Shown: piece after piece, positions 43,653 through 53,868 of the stretch
Position numbering within the stretch: position 1 is the stretch's first letter
Layout of the letters: every line of letters starts with the position of its first letter
NCBI GenBank assembly: GCA_946902985.2
Contig: OX336391.1
Location: 142,603,074 to 142,667,073, forward strand
Length of the DNA: 64,000 bases
DNA from: Meconema thalassinum
Lineage: Eukaryota > Arthropoda > Insecta > Orthoptera > Tettigoniidae
Direction of reading: 5' to 3'
Notes under the pieces: generated by a model
The model's input: the letters and a program-made list of their open reading frames with translations, nothing else
Databases searched by the model: none
What the model was told of the DNA's origin: nothing
Made by a program: the position numbers and the translations under genes

Positions 43653-45165
43653 CAAGTAGTTCCGTGAAGAACTATACAGCCTATTTTCATATATCCTACT
43701 TATGTTAATTGCCACTATCAACATACACAATTTCAGTTTGATTGCTGTAATAGATTCGTAGATATTGAGAACCGACTAAATATTTCGGATGGTCGCCATG
43801 TTGGATTTTATATATGTAGGTCCTAGAGTTATGTACTGTTACATGCAGATTATTGTGAACGTGTAGTATTCAAACTTCAATCGCATAGTTAGGACACAAG
43901 AAAAACAAGGAGATTTAAAAAAAATTCACAGCTGCCATCTTGAGGTTATGGAAACAATTGAAATAAATTAGATGCCAGTGGATTAACATTCGTATAAGGA
44001 TTTACTGTACCAAGTTTCACTGCACGCGGATGGTTAAATTGCGAGAAACGTCCATGTGAATATTTATAATTCGCGTCACCGCCATGTTGGATTTGTGATC
44101 ACCAGGTTATTTAAAGTCCTATAGGTGAACTTAAGTTCATAGCCCCTATGAACATTAAAAATGCAGTTTGATTGCTAAAATAGATTCGTAGATATTCAGT
44201 ATCGTCTAAATATTTCGGTTGGTCGCCATGTTCGATTGTTAAATGTATAGGCCATAGAGTCATGTACCATTAAAGGAAAATTATTGCGTAGGTTCATTAT
44301 TCAAACTTTCACTTCGATCGCATGACTACATCACAATGAATAAAATCTTAATATTAAAATTCGCACTGCCGCCATCTTGAGGTTATGTAAACAATTGAAC
44401 TAAATTAGATACCAGTGGATTACAATGTGTATAAATATATCCTGTGCCAGGTTTCAGTGCGCTTGGAACATTAAATCGCGAGAAAGGTCTATTTAAAATT
44501 TTCAAATTCGCTTGGCCGCCATGTTCGTTTTGTAGTTAATCGGTTTTTGAAAGTCTTATAGATCGACTTCCAGTAGTGCCCTTTATCTCCGTACAAAATT
44601 TCAGGGTTTTACCGCTAATAGTTTCAGAGATATAGAATGCCGGTGAAATATTTCGCACATCCGCCATTCTGTGATTATGTAAACAATTGAACGAAGTTAG
44701 ATGTCGGTGCATTACAATGTATATAAACATATACTGTACCAAGTTTCATTGCGTTTGGTTGGCCAAATCGCGAGAAACGTCTATTTAGAAGTCGCAAATT
44801 CGCTTGGCCGCCATGTTGGTTTTGTAGTTACCAGGTTTTCAAAAGTCACATAAGTGAACTTATAGTAGTTCCCTCTATCACCATAGAAAATGTCAGGGTA
44901 ATATCGGTAATAGTTTCGGAGATATAGAATGCTGGTGAAATATTTCGCACAGCCGCCATGTTGGATTGGTGAGTCGTAACAAAATTTGAAGGGCACGGTC
45001 GAGGTCGCCGTGAATAGTGCTTTGAACTTTCCGAGTTTCATTGAAATCGCTCCATCCGTTTAGATTGTATTAGGGGGGGGGGGACACACACACGAATCAC
45101 ACACACACACGGACAAAAGGTGATCTCATAAGCCTATTTTTTCAAAATTGAAAATGGGCTAAAAA
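43653..45165 (+). mobile_element. Helentron-like element, family A copy 2
   Basis: CAAGTAGTTCCGTGAAGAAC start, arm AGCCTATTTTCA, ~146-bp subrepeats with GCCGCCATGTTGG cores, a G9 run and short (CA)n near 45075-45110, hairpin, then GGGCTAAAAA. Very close to copy 1 at 15667 but lacks its 112-bp insertion. In the last arm one base has changed (AAAATGGGCT instead of AAAATAGGCT). Confidence 0.78.
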
Positions 45166-45228
45166 TTGCATGAGATTGATATATAAAATTGTTATGGAGT
45201 AATAAATTCGTTTTTTGTTGTTCATTTA

Positions 45229-45899
45229 CGAGAGCTATTCCAAAACTAAGGTCCGGTCAAAAGTAAAACATCCAAAATAAAACTTGTTTCCAAAACAATT
45301 GTTTTATTGACATTCCTTAAGTCTTTCTCTTATTTTTCTACATAATTTCCATACTTATTTACACATTTGTCACATCGTTCCACAAGCTTTTGAATGCCTA
45401 AGTCGTACAACTCGGCCGCCTGCGAAGCTAACCAGTCTTTAACAGCTTCTTTCACTTAATCATCTGTGTCGAAGCGCTTGCTGCCAAGAAACTCCATTAG
45501 GTAGCGGAACAGGTGGAAATCACATCGCGCCAAGTCCGGACTGTACGATGGGTGGTCCATCTGTTCCCATCCAAATTTCTTGATCAGAGTTTGCGTGTCA
45601 TTCGCAGTATGGGGTCTGCCATTGTCATGCAACAACAACACTCCAGACGACAATTTTCGAAAATGCAAATGTTCAGACACAATTCTGTACACTGCCCTTA
45701 CTTCACAATCGGCGGGCTGATTAATTGTCTTAAACATTGTGAACTGACACTATCAACAGCACACAGCAACAGTCACAACGCTACTGGCGGCTTTAGCCGC
45801 GCAAGGCATGCCAGGAGTCGGCGCGCATGCGTGTTTTGCCCTTGGCGCCGCTTTCAAATACTTACCGCGAATCGGACCTTACTTTTGGAATAGCCCTCG
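45229..45899 (-). mobile_element. Internally deleted mariner element (671 bp)
   Basis: Flanked by TA (45227-45228, 45900-45901). Ends CGAGAGCTATTCCAAAACTA and CGAGGGCTATTCCAAAAGTA (as complement) are inverted repeats. Contains a fused transposase relic on the minus strand. Confidence 0.88.
45331..45737 (-). pseudogene. Mariner transposase relic, N- and C-ends fused by deletion
   Basis: Starts at ATG 45737 with INQPADCEVRAVYR (normal N-terminus), then passes directly to the C-terminal half: LLHDNGRPHTA (second Asp kept) and YSPDLARCDFHLF (third Asp kept). One in-frame TAA at about 45454-45456 precedes VKEAVKDWLASQ. The first catalytic Asp and most of the DNA-binding domain are deleted. Confidence 0.82.
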
Positions 45900-45901
45900 T
45901 A

Positions 45902-46321
45902 TTTTAATCATATGTAATTTTTTCCAGGTTATTTTTTGCATGTAATTGAAATTATATCGTGTTGACCGACTGAAAACTAGCACGACGTTCCTGCCAACAG
46001 CAGCAACAATTTTTATTTTAGTAGCGGTGCTCCAATTCTTTATTCCGCGATTATACCAGAATTTCGGTGCCAGACTTCTATTTGTCAACAAATGTGAACA
46101 ATTCCCCCCATAAAGTTTTATTGGATGTTAGAGAAGCCATGACGTCATAAGCGAATATGGTCCGTAAACTGCATCTCGTGGGCAGCAGACTTTGTTTTTT
46201 CTAGCGTTATCTGCAGCAAGCGAGATTGCGTCACTGTGGAGGCGCGTGGGGAGATGGCGCGGCGCGGCGGTGGTTGTCATGGCAACGGTCTCGTCCCACC
46301 GCACCGTCTCCCTCGAAGTGA
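45902..46321. other. Penelope-like fragment and unassigned GC-rich stretch
   Basis: 45902-45974 matches the TTAATC...GTGTTGACCGACTGAAAA family. 46200-46310 is GC rich (GGAGATGGCGCGGCGCGGCG) without a recognised function. Confidence 0.4.
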
Positions 46322-46859
46322 CAACTACTAGTTGGTTGGTTGGTTCCTTAGTTTAGGGGCTGCGACAATGCGGTCATGTAGCCCCATGTACTTTGGGTGT
46401 GTGTAGAATCTGTCTGATAACCGGTGTTTATTGTGATGACTGTATTAGTGTGTGCTATCTGTTTTAAAATTCAAGTAAGGACTGCAGACTTTTGAATTTT
46501 TCAATTAGTTCCTACTTTTGCCGCCAAACGCCACCGTCAACGAATACTAGTTCAGAACTTGGCTACCAGACGCCACCGCAGTCGGCTCTTGGCAATGAAC
46601 GTAGGAACCTAAGAGCGTTGTTTACATTCTTAACCTATACAATTTAGCTTCACACAGGTGTAATTAGTGGAAGGTTCCTTTACATGCCATAAATGTATGA
46701 CATGGGACTGCCGGCTTTACTTCCCCTCCGAAGGAAGGCATACTGAGGGATCTTTAAGGCTCTTAAAAATCCGACGATTCTGGCCGGATTTGAACCCGCG
46801 ATCTTGGGCATAGAAGCTCAGCATGCTACCGACTACGCCACCGAAGCCGCCAACTACTA
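46322..46859 (-). repeat. Full-length SINE-A, subfamily A1, 9-bp target duplication
   Basis: Element 46331-46850, minus. Head at the right (reverse of GGCGGCTTCGGTGGCGTAG), B-box-like GGGTTCAAATCC, and the shared 3' domain ending with three AACC units at the left. CAACTACTA is repeated at 46322-46330 and 46851-46859. It inserted into the outer edge of the foldback that follows. Confidence 0.9.
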
Positions 46860-48030
46860 CTGTCGACCAAAATATTATGTGCACTCGAGTTTGAAGGTTG
46901 TTTGTGAAGTAACCAATAGACCTACATAAAATCTAATGACATCATCATTTTCGTCGTTCTATTTTACGTTAGGTCATGTAGGTTTGGAAGTTTTAATTTA
47001 TATTTTAATATTTTTTATCGAAGTTGGAACACAAAAAGTGCCTGTTTTTAAGCGTGTTTCAACCATCCGTCACATTTAAGAATTATTATCTCAAAAACTT
47101 GTCATGAGATCGAATCCATATTTTAACACAATATACATTGGAATGTTGTAATACTGGTTTATTAATTTCACAATTGTCTGTGTCCAAGAAACAAAGTTGT
47201 TATAATTTTTGTAAGGTAACTTTTTCTCGGCTCGGGGTGTTTGGAAAATCTAGTTCTTGGTTGCGTTGTAATCGTTATACATCAAAATGTTATGCTGTAT
47301 GACTGTGAAATACGTAAATTAATTCACTTATTTTATATCGGTTTGTATTTGTACGAGGAAATAACACATGGTTCACCAGCTAGCCGCTCCGGGAAAAGCT
47401 GTACAGCGTTGCCGAAATGGTACCCACACGCATCATGGCGCGTCTTGCTCGGAAGTGATGGGCTCCATCTCAGCAACGCTGTACAGCTTTTCCCGGAGCG
47501 GCTAGCTGGTGAACCATGTGTTATTTCCTCGTACAAATACAAACCGATATAAAATAGGTGAATTCATTTACGTATTTCACAGTCATACAGCATAACGTTT
47601 TGATGTATAACGATTACAACTCAACTAAGAACTACATTTTCCAACCACGCCGAGCCGAGAAAAAGTTACCTTACAACAATGACAACAACTTTGTTTCTTG
47701 GACACCCAAAATTGTGAAATTAATAAACCAGTATTACAACATTCCAATGTGTATTGTGTTAAAATTTGGATTTGATCTGATGACGGGCTTTTGAGATAAT
47801 AATTCTTAAATGTGACGCATGGTTGAAACATGCTTAAAAACGTGCACTTTTTGTGTTCCAACTGCGATAAAAAATATTAAAATATAAATTGAAAATCCAA
47901 ACCTACATGAACTAACGTAAAATAGAACGACAAAAATGATGATGGGATTGGAATTTATGTAGGTCTATTGGTTACTTCACAAACAACCTTCAAACTCGAA
48001 TGCACATAATATTTTGGTCGACAGTAGTTG
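46851..48030. mobile_element. Foldback element, 560-bp arms, 59-base loop
   Basis: 46855-47412 and 47472-48030 are reverse complements. The innermost ~80 bp (47332-47412) are identical; the outer parts show scattered differences, by eye in the order of one in ten to fifteen. The outer edges read CTACTGTCGACCAAAATATT. The loop 47413-47471 is unique. No transposase. Frames of about 70-100 codons on both strands are a by-product of the symmetry. Confidence 0.92.
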
Positions 48031-48081
48031 CTACTGGATTTGCTCCCAAGATCTAACAGCGATTCTTCCAGACACCCTTCC

Positions 48082-48335
48082 GGAGAAAAGAAAGGAAAAG
48101 GGGAAGGAACGGAACGAAGGAAAGCAAAAGGAAAAGAAAAAGGGAAGGAAGGAAGAAAGAAAAAGAAAAGGAGAAGAAAGGAAAGGAGGGAAGGCAGGAA
48201 GGAAAGGAAAGGGGGAAGGAAAGGAATGGAATGAATAAAGAAAGGATAGGAATGGAAAGGAATGAAGAAGGGAAAGGGAAGGAAAGGAAAGGGAAGGAAA
48301 GGAAGGAAAGAAGAAAGGAAAGGACAGGTTAAAAA
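48082..48335 (+). repeat. Purine-only (GGAAA)n-like tract
   Basis: About 250 bases almost entirely A and G on the plus strand, with GGAAAGGAAAGG and GAAGGAAGG units. ORFs across it are low-complexity artefacts. Confidence 0.95.
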
Positions 48336-48510
48336 GCCAAATCAACAAGGAATTTAAGTATATGGCTAACTGTCATAAATCTTGTACAACAAATGTATAC
48401 AATATCTACTCTGGTTCAAACCAGCAAACAACAACCATCTTTTTTGCTGAAAAAAAAAAAAGACACGGATAGTCAGTCTGAAAGACTGGACTTCATATCA
48501 TTTTAAATGC

Positions 48511-48649
48511 TAGCAGCCGAGTACCAAGAAGACAGTGCGAGAACAGAGTTTCAAGATTCTATTTTGTTTCTTCACTGCCTACTTGATTGTTCTCGCACTG
48601 CCTTCTTGAAACTCTGTTCTCGCACTGCCTTCTTGGTACTCGGCTGCTA
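48511..48649. repeat. Inverted repeat with 46-bp arms
   Basis: TAGCAGCCGAGTACCAAGAA (48511) onward pairs with ...TTCTTGGTACTCGGCTGCTA ending 48649. The arms are near perfect with a ~47-base loop, in which TTGTTCTCGCACTGCC repeats part of the right arm. Confidence 0.85.
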
Positions 48650-49284
48650 CATCGTACTATGACGTCGCACACCTCAGTGCATTCTCGGTACATTTCGTCC
48701 CATCACCGTAACGTAACGCCAGACCTCAGCGTAACGACGAAGTCGACAAGATCATTAAAATGATAAAATAATACCAGGACCAATATATCATGGAATGAAG
48801 AACGGAGCAAGATTGCCAGTGCCCAGATGAAGAGATTTTGACAGAAGAAAAAAATAAACATAATTAGCTAAAATAGTTGTTTCGCTCCACAGATGGACAT
48901 AACAATTGTTTTAAAAATCACAGCTACACTTCTAGTGTATGAAAGGGAGCCACATAACTTCCGGACGCGAACTGACAGTCCACGGGTCGACTTAACTCGA
49001 AATTAATTTAAAAGTGACGTTATAATTACTTTTCGTGACTCAAGATGGATAATTTGACTGGAATGCGGCCAGTTGACATTACAATGACGACATGGTGCAC
49101 TCCGCATTGTACAGTAATTTCCAAGATAGAACAATTACATAGGCAAGCCAAGAATTCGTCAAAGATAAGGGCAACGCAACGTGTCTACGCACTGCTCATG
49201 ACGAGTATTATGGGGACGCACTAGCTCAGGACTCTGTGGAGGCCACACGCCATTATTTAGCCATGCGTTGCAATTGTTTTAGTT
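48650..49284. other. Unassigned stretch
   Basis: No repeat partner or convincing ORF seen. Confidence 0.3.
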
Positions 49285-49990
49285 CTTGTTACATTTAGGG
49301 GCTTGTGCATCGTGGTCATCAATCCCGAGCACTACGGCGTGTGTAGAATTTGTCTGATAATCTCGGTTATTGTGGTGTCTGTGAGAGAAAGTGGGGCAGT
49401 GAGTGAGAGAGGGGGCTATGCCAGAGTTGGATGGAACTGAGATATTTGAAGTTTTGCGGTTGCTCTCTCGCAGAATAACGTGATTCACAGAAACTACATT
49501 CTTCACAAAACAAGGGAAGGAGCCTGAGGATGTTTTTGATATTATGCACACTGAAAGATGAATGTATGCCCTACACAATAGTACCAATAACTCAATTTTG
49601 ACAAAATCTTGGCATGAGATATTTGGAGTTTTCGGTTACTCTCTCGCAGCATAAACGTGATTCACAGAAACTACTTTCTTCACAAAACAAGGGAAGGAGC
49701 CTGCGGATGTCTTTGATATTATCCACACTGAAAGATGAATGTATGCCCTACACAATGATACCAATAAATCAATTTTGACAAAATGTTGGCATAGCCCCCA
49801 CTCTCACTCACTGCCTCAAGCGTATTTGTGATTTAAGACTAGAACTGGGAAGAAGAAGGCTGTGACCTTCAGTTAGAACCATCCCAGCATTTGTCAGGAG
49901 TGAAAGTGGAAAAATACAGAATACCACTTCTATGGCCGAGCTGGGAATATAACCCACCTCTTTTCAGTTTTGCCTGACAAGGGTAAATAC
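49285..49990 (-). repeat. SINE with shared 3' domain, split by a small inverted-repeat element
   Basis: 49290-49385 is the shared SINE 3' domain. The body resumes at about 49820 (GGCTGTGACCTTCAGTTAGAA, as in SINE-D) and ends near 49985. Between them lies the element described next. Confidence 0.65.
49391..49818. mobile_element. Small inverted-repeat element with 177-bp internal duplication
   Basis: Ends GGCAGTGAGTGAGAG...GGGGGCTATGCCA and complement form imperfect ~30-bp inverted repeats. Inside are two tandem units of about 177 bp starting GAGATATTTG at 49439 and 49616, with few differences. No ORF. Superfamily unknown; no clear target duplication. Confidence 0.75.
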
Positions 49991-50394
49991 CGTATATCCC
50001 ATTCCAATCCTCAGACCAGACTTCGCTAGATAAGGGATTAATAAGGGAAACATGTTACTGGATCAGGATAAACGATGTATCTTTTTCTTCAAATAAACCG
50101 AGGGCGGCATTAACGGCAGAGTTGAAGGTTCAGGGACATTCTCACTTGATAGTTTGCGCTTAAATATGGTTCTTTAGCTTATGCGTGTCGAGAATGAAAA
50201 ACTGTTCTTTAATTATTGAAGATTGTCCAGTATTCAGTAACATAGTCCAGTATTCAGTAACATACTCCACATTACGGAGACTAGACTTGGCAAAGCACAG
50301 TCACATTTGTACGATGAACACAGACAGGAATGAGAGAAGGGGGAAAGCCCAGGGAGATAAGGGACCCTCACATACAGGAAACGGGCGGGCATCA
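49991..50394. other. Unassigned stretch
   Basis: 49995-50035 resembles a SINE-D body end. A 22-base direct repeat (CAGTATTCAGTAACATA) lies at 50228 and 50249. No gene. Confidence 0.35.
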
Positions 50395-50627
50395 ATTCCA
50401 CTCGGTCGAACATCAATTCCCCTCGATTTTCCTTAATTCCACACGGTCCTCCAAGGGACCCAAAAATGAGTTCCTCAACTCCGCTCAGGCTTTGGCAAGG
50501 GGTTATCCCCAATGACGTAAACAAATGTCATAACCCTCCTGCTCGCATACCAAGGGCCGGGTTAAACACTTTCTGCAGCGCATGAGTGAATTCTTGAGTG
50601 CAGCTGATGCATAAAATTAGTACAAAA

Positions 50628-52822
50628 CAAGATGTTCAGTAAAGAACATATAGCCTACTTTCTCCTAAATGCATGGGTATTGTTATAACTCTTTGTCCTT
50701 TTCAAGGAGTATGATTGAATGTTGGTTGTAGTAGCTTGTTGAAATACAACGTGCTATAGGGATATTAAACATGAATACGAGGTGCTCTTTGCTAGTGCTA
50801 CCTCTGTACCAAATTTCGTTCAATTCGGTTTCACCGTGTTTGAATTGATAGGGGGAATCGATTTGCACACATACTTGGCCACCATCTGCAAACTATTGGG
50901 CTGATGTTCTTGCAGTTTGGTCTGAATATGTTTCCCACATAAAGATATGGTGTTGCAAAATTTGGTAGAGACAAGATTATTAGGTTGGTCGTAATTACAT
51001 TTTAGCTTTTAACATTTGGGTGGCCGCGATTACGTTTCCGTCAAGATAGCGGTGATATAAAACATGACACTGAGGTGCCCTTTGCTAGTGCTACCTCTGT
51101 ACCAAATTTCGTTCCATTCGGTTTCACCGTGTTTGAATTGAAAAGGGGAATCGATTTTCACACAAAGATGGCCGCCATCCGCAAAATATTAGGCTGATGA
51201 CCTATTAGTTTGGTCAAAGGATGCTCCCTCCTTAAAGGTATGTTTTTGCTAAATTTGCTAGAGATCGGATGATTAGGCTAATCGTAATTTGATTTAAGCT
51301 TTGAACATTTGTGTGGCCGCCATTACGTTTCCGTCAAGATGGCGGCGATATAAAACATGACACTGAGGTGCCCTTTGCTAGTGCTACCTCTGTACCAAAT
51401 TTCGTTCATTCGGTTCCACCGTGTTCGAATTAATAGGGTGAATCAATTTTGACATAAAGAAGGCCGCCATCCGCAAACTATTAGGCTAATGGCCTATTAG
51501 ATTGGTCAAAGGATGCTCCCTCCATAAAGGAATGTTGTTGCAAAGTTTGGTAGAGATCGGATGGTTATGTTAGTCGTAATTTAACTTAAGCTTTGAACAT
51601 TTGTGTGGCCGCCATTACGTTTCTGTCAAGATGGCGGCGATATAAAACATGACACTGAGGTGCCCTTTGCTAGTGCTACCTCTGTACCAAATTTCGTTCC
51701 ATTCGGTTCCACCGTGTTCGAATTAATAGGGGGAATCAATTTTGACATAAAGATGGCCGCCACCCGCAAACTATTAGGCTAATAACCTATTAGATTGGTC
51801 AAAGGATGCTCCTTCCATAAAGGAATGTTGTTGCAAAGTTTGGTAGAGATCGGATGGTTATGTTAGTCGTAATTTAACTTAAGCTTTGAACATTTGTGTG
51901 GCCGCCATTACGTTTCTGTCAATATGGCGGCGATATAAAACATGACACTGAGATGCCCTTTGCTAGTGCTACCTCTGTACCAAATTTCGTTCCATTCAGT
52001 TTCACCGTGTTAGAATTAATAGGGGGAATTGATTTTCACACAATGATGGCCGCCATCCGCAAACTATTAGGCTAATGACCGAGTCATTTGGTCAAAGGAT
52101 GCTTCCTCTATGAAGGTATGTTGTTGCAAAATTTGGTAGAGATCGGATGATTAGGTTAATCGTAATTTGATTTAAGCCTTGAACATTTGTGTGGCCGCCA
52201 TTACGTTTCCGTCAAGATAGCGGCGATATAAAACATGACACTGAGGTGCCTTTTGTTAGTACTACCTCTGTACCAAATTTCGTTCCATTCGGTTGCACCG
52301 TGTTCGAATTAATAGGGGGAATCGATTTTCACACAAAGATGGCCGCCATCCGCAAACTATTACGCTGATGGCCTATTGGTTTGGTCAAACGATGCTCCCC
52401 CCATAAAGGTATGTTGTTGCAAAATTTGGTAGAGATCGGATGATTAGGTTAGTCGTAATTTGATTAAAGCTTTGAACATTTGTGTGGCCGCCATTACGTT
52501 TCCGTCAAGATGGCGGCGATATAAAACATGACACTGAGGTGTCCTTTGCTAGTGCTACCTTTGTACCAAATTTCGTTCAATTCGCATTCACCGTGTTCGA
52601 ATTGATAGGGGGGGACAGACATTCAGAGTACACACACTCACACACACACACACAGACACACACACAGACTCACACACAGACTCACACACACACACATACA
52701 CACACACACACACACACAGACTCACACACACACATACACACACACACACACACTTTTTTCGCCCTGTGTTGATCTCATAAGTCTACTTTCATTTTTTGCA
52801 AAAATCGAAAGTAGGCTAAAAA
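50628..52822 (+). mobile_element. Helentron-like element, family C, with 293-bp array
   Basis: Starts CAAGATGTTCAGTAAAGAAC with arm AGCCTACTTTC. It holds about six 293-bp tandem units with GCCGCCATCCGC at 50878, 51171, 51463, 51756, 52049 and 52342 (first slightly diverged). Then follow (CA)n with CAGACTCA variants at 52628-52752, a hairpin TCTACTTTC / GAAAGTAGG, and GGCTAAAAAA. Each unit has a second GCCGCCATTACG about 145-148 bases on, followed by GATGGCGGC, so a unit is a dimer of ~146. Confidence 0.78.
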
Positions 52823-52823
52823 A

Positions 52824-52906
52824 TGACTTCAGAGCGCTTGACCGATGGCGTGGTAGTGTTCGCAAGACATTGTTGTGCCATTGGTCAACCGCTCTGATGT
52901 CAAGTT
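52824..52906. repeat. Inverted repeat, 25-bp arms
   Basis: TGACTTCAGAGCGCTTGACC (52824) pairs with GGTCAACCGCTCTGATGTCA (ending 52903) with a few mismatches. Directly abuts the end of element C. Confidence 0.75.
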
Positions 52907-53734
52907 CGCTCATTCGTTAAATCAGATATGAAGTGTTTGGCACATTATAACTTATATGGCAGAAAATGCAAGTGATTTAGAATTAATCATAATATTCTTT
53001 TAAATAAGTCTGCCAAGTGTTCTATTTTTTTTTTCTACAAATTTTATGCATTGTTTTTAACATGTGCATAATGAAAAGTTTGTATGTTTTTTAACCTAGT
53101 CAGACATTAAAAAATTAAATTTAGATAATAATAGGTGTATAATTTGTACCTAAAAATACTTTCGATATCAACTGCGGATGCTGAAAATACTGTTTTCCAG
53201 CCTAGAACGGAAAAATCAGCTGCATTCAAGAATTCGCTCATGACCCGGCCCTTGGTAGACGAGCAGGAGGGTTATGACATTTGTTTACGTCATTGGGGAT
53301 AATCTCTTTGCCGACCCCTTACCAAAGCCTAAGCGGATTGAGGAACTTTTTTTTGGGTTCCTTGGAGGACCGAGTGGAATGAAGGAAAATCAAGGGGAAT
53401 TGATGTTCGACCCAGGAAACTCTCCTCAGTTGGGAGCAGATTGTGACGAAATTAGCTGCTCTCTCCAGGACTGAGGAAGACCCATCCAGATAAGTAGCCT
53501 GCACAATACAATCTGAACTGACCATTTAACAACAATCACATATTCACTCTAAACAAGCAAAGTTTGGTAGTTTATCACCAATTAGTATCTTAAAAAAAAC
53601 ATCGCATATACTATAACTAACAAATACTGACTAGCTGCGATTTCAACTAATACTGCAACTAAATAAGTGTATATATTGTAAATACTTTCACCCATACTTT
53701 CAGACATAGATTAAATAGCCTAGACTAAGTGTAA

Positions 53735-53777
53735 TGGATCTGAGGATGATCGCTTGACGATCGAAACTGGTCATCCA
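53735..53777 (+). ncRNA. Hammerhead ribozyme motif (minimal stem III type)
   Basis: TGGAT, CTGAGGA, T, GATCG, loop, CGATC, GAAA, CTG, GTC, ATCCA. Stem I is TGGAT/ATCCA (5 bp) and stem II GATCG/CGATC (5 bp). The conserved CUGANGA and GAAA boxes are intact, and GTC is a valid cleavage triplet. Stem III is at most 1-2 bp, as in the minimal hammerheads reported from Penelope-like retroelements. Predicted cleavage is after C53772. It is followed by a fragment of a family also seen at 16.86, 31.3 and 45.9 kb. Confidence 0.7.
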
Positions 53778-53868
53778 AGTGTATTTATTAATCTCATGTG
53801 ATTTTATTTCCAGGATCAGGGTATAACCATCACACTTGAGTACAATCGTGTTGACCGACTGAAAACCA
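53778..53868 (+). repeat. Penelope-like terminal fragment
   Basis: TTATTAATCTCATGTGATTT to CGTGTTGACCGACTGAAAA, directly after the hammerhead. Related fragments lie elsewhere in the window, without reverse transcriptase. Identification as Penelope-like rests on the hammerhead link. Confidence 0.5.

Larger units (their letters stand above)
50395..53430. mobile_element. 3 kb element with ~200-bp inverted arms
   Basis: 50400-50612 and 53212-53425 are imperfect reverse complements: GGTCGAACATCAATTCCCCT outside, GTTTACGTCATTGGGGATAA in the middle, GCAGCTGA inside. The arms carry indels. The interior holds the Helentron-like element C and a small hairpin. No transposase seen. Could be a foldback element or a MITE-like element enlarged by insertions. 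Confidence 0.75.

Noticed and set aside
47241..47861. Frames of 69-103 codons on both strands with identical segments
   Set aside because: Produced by the near-perfect palindrome, which reads the same on both strands.
48014..48348. Lys/Glu/Gly-rich frames of 68-105 codons
   Set aside because: Low-complexity translation of the purine-only tract.
50878..52620. 293-bp array considered as a CRISPR array or centromeric satellite
   Set aside because: Units are contiguous with no spacers, and the array is bounded by mobile-element ends; a eukaryotic mobile array fits better.
52482..52772. 96-codon frame ending in His/Thr repeats
   Set aside because: It reads through the 293-bp array and the (CA)n microsatellite of a non-coding element.
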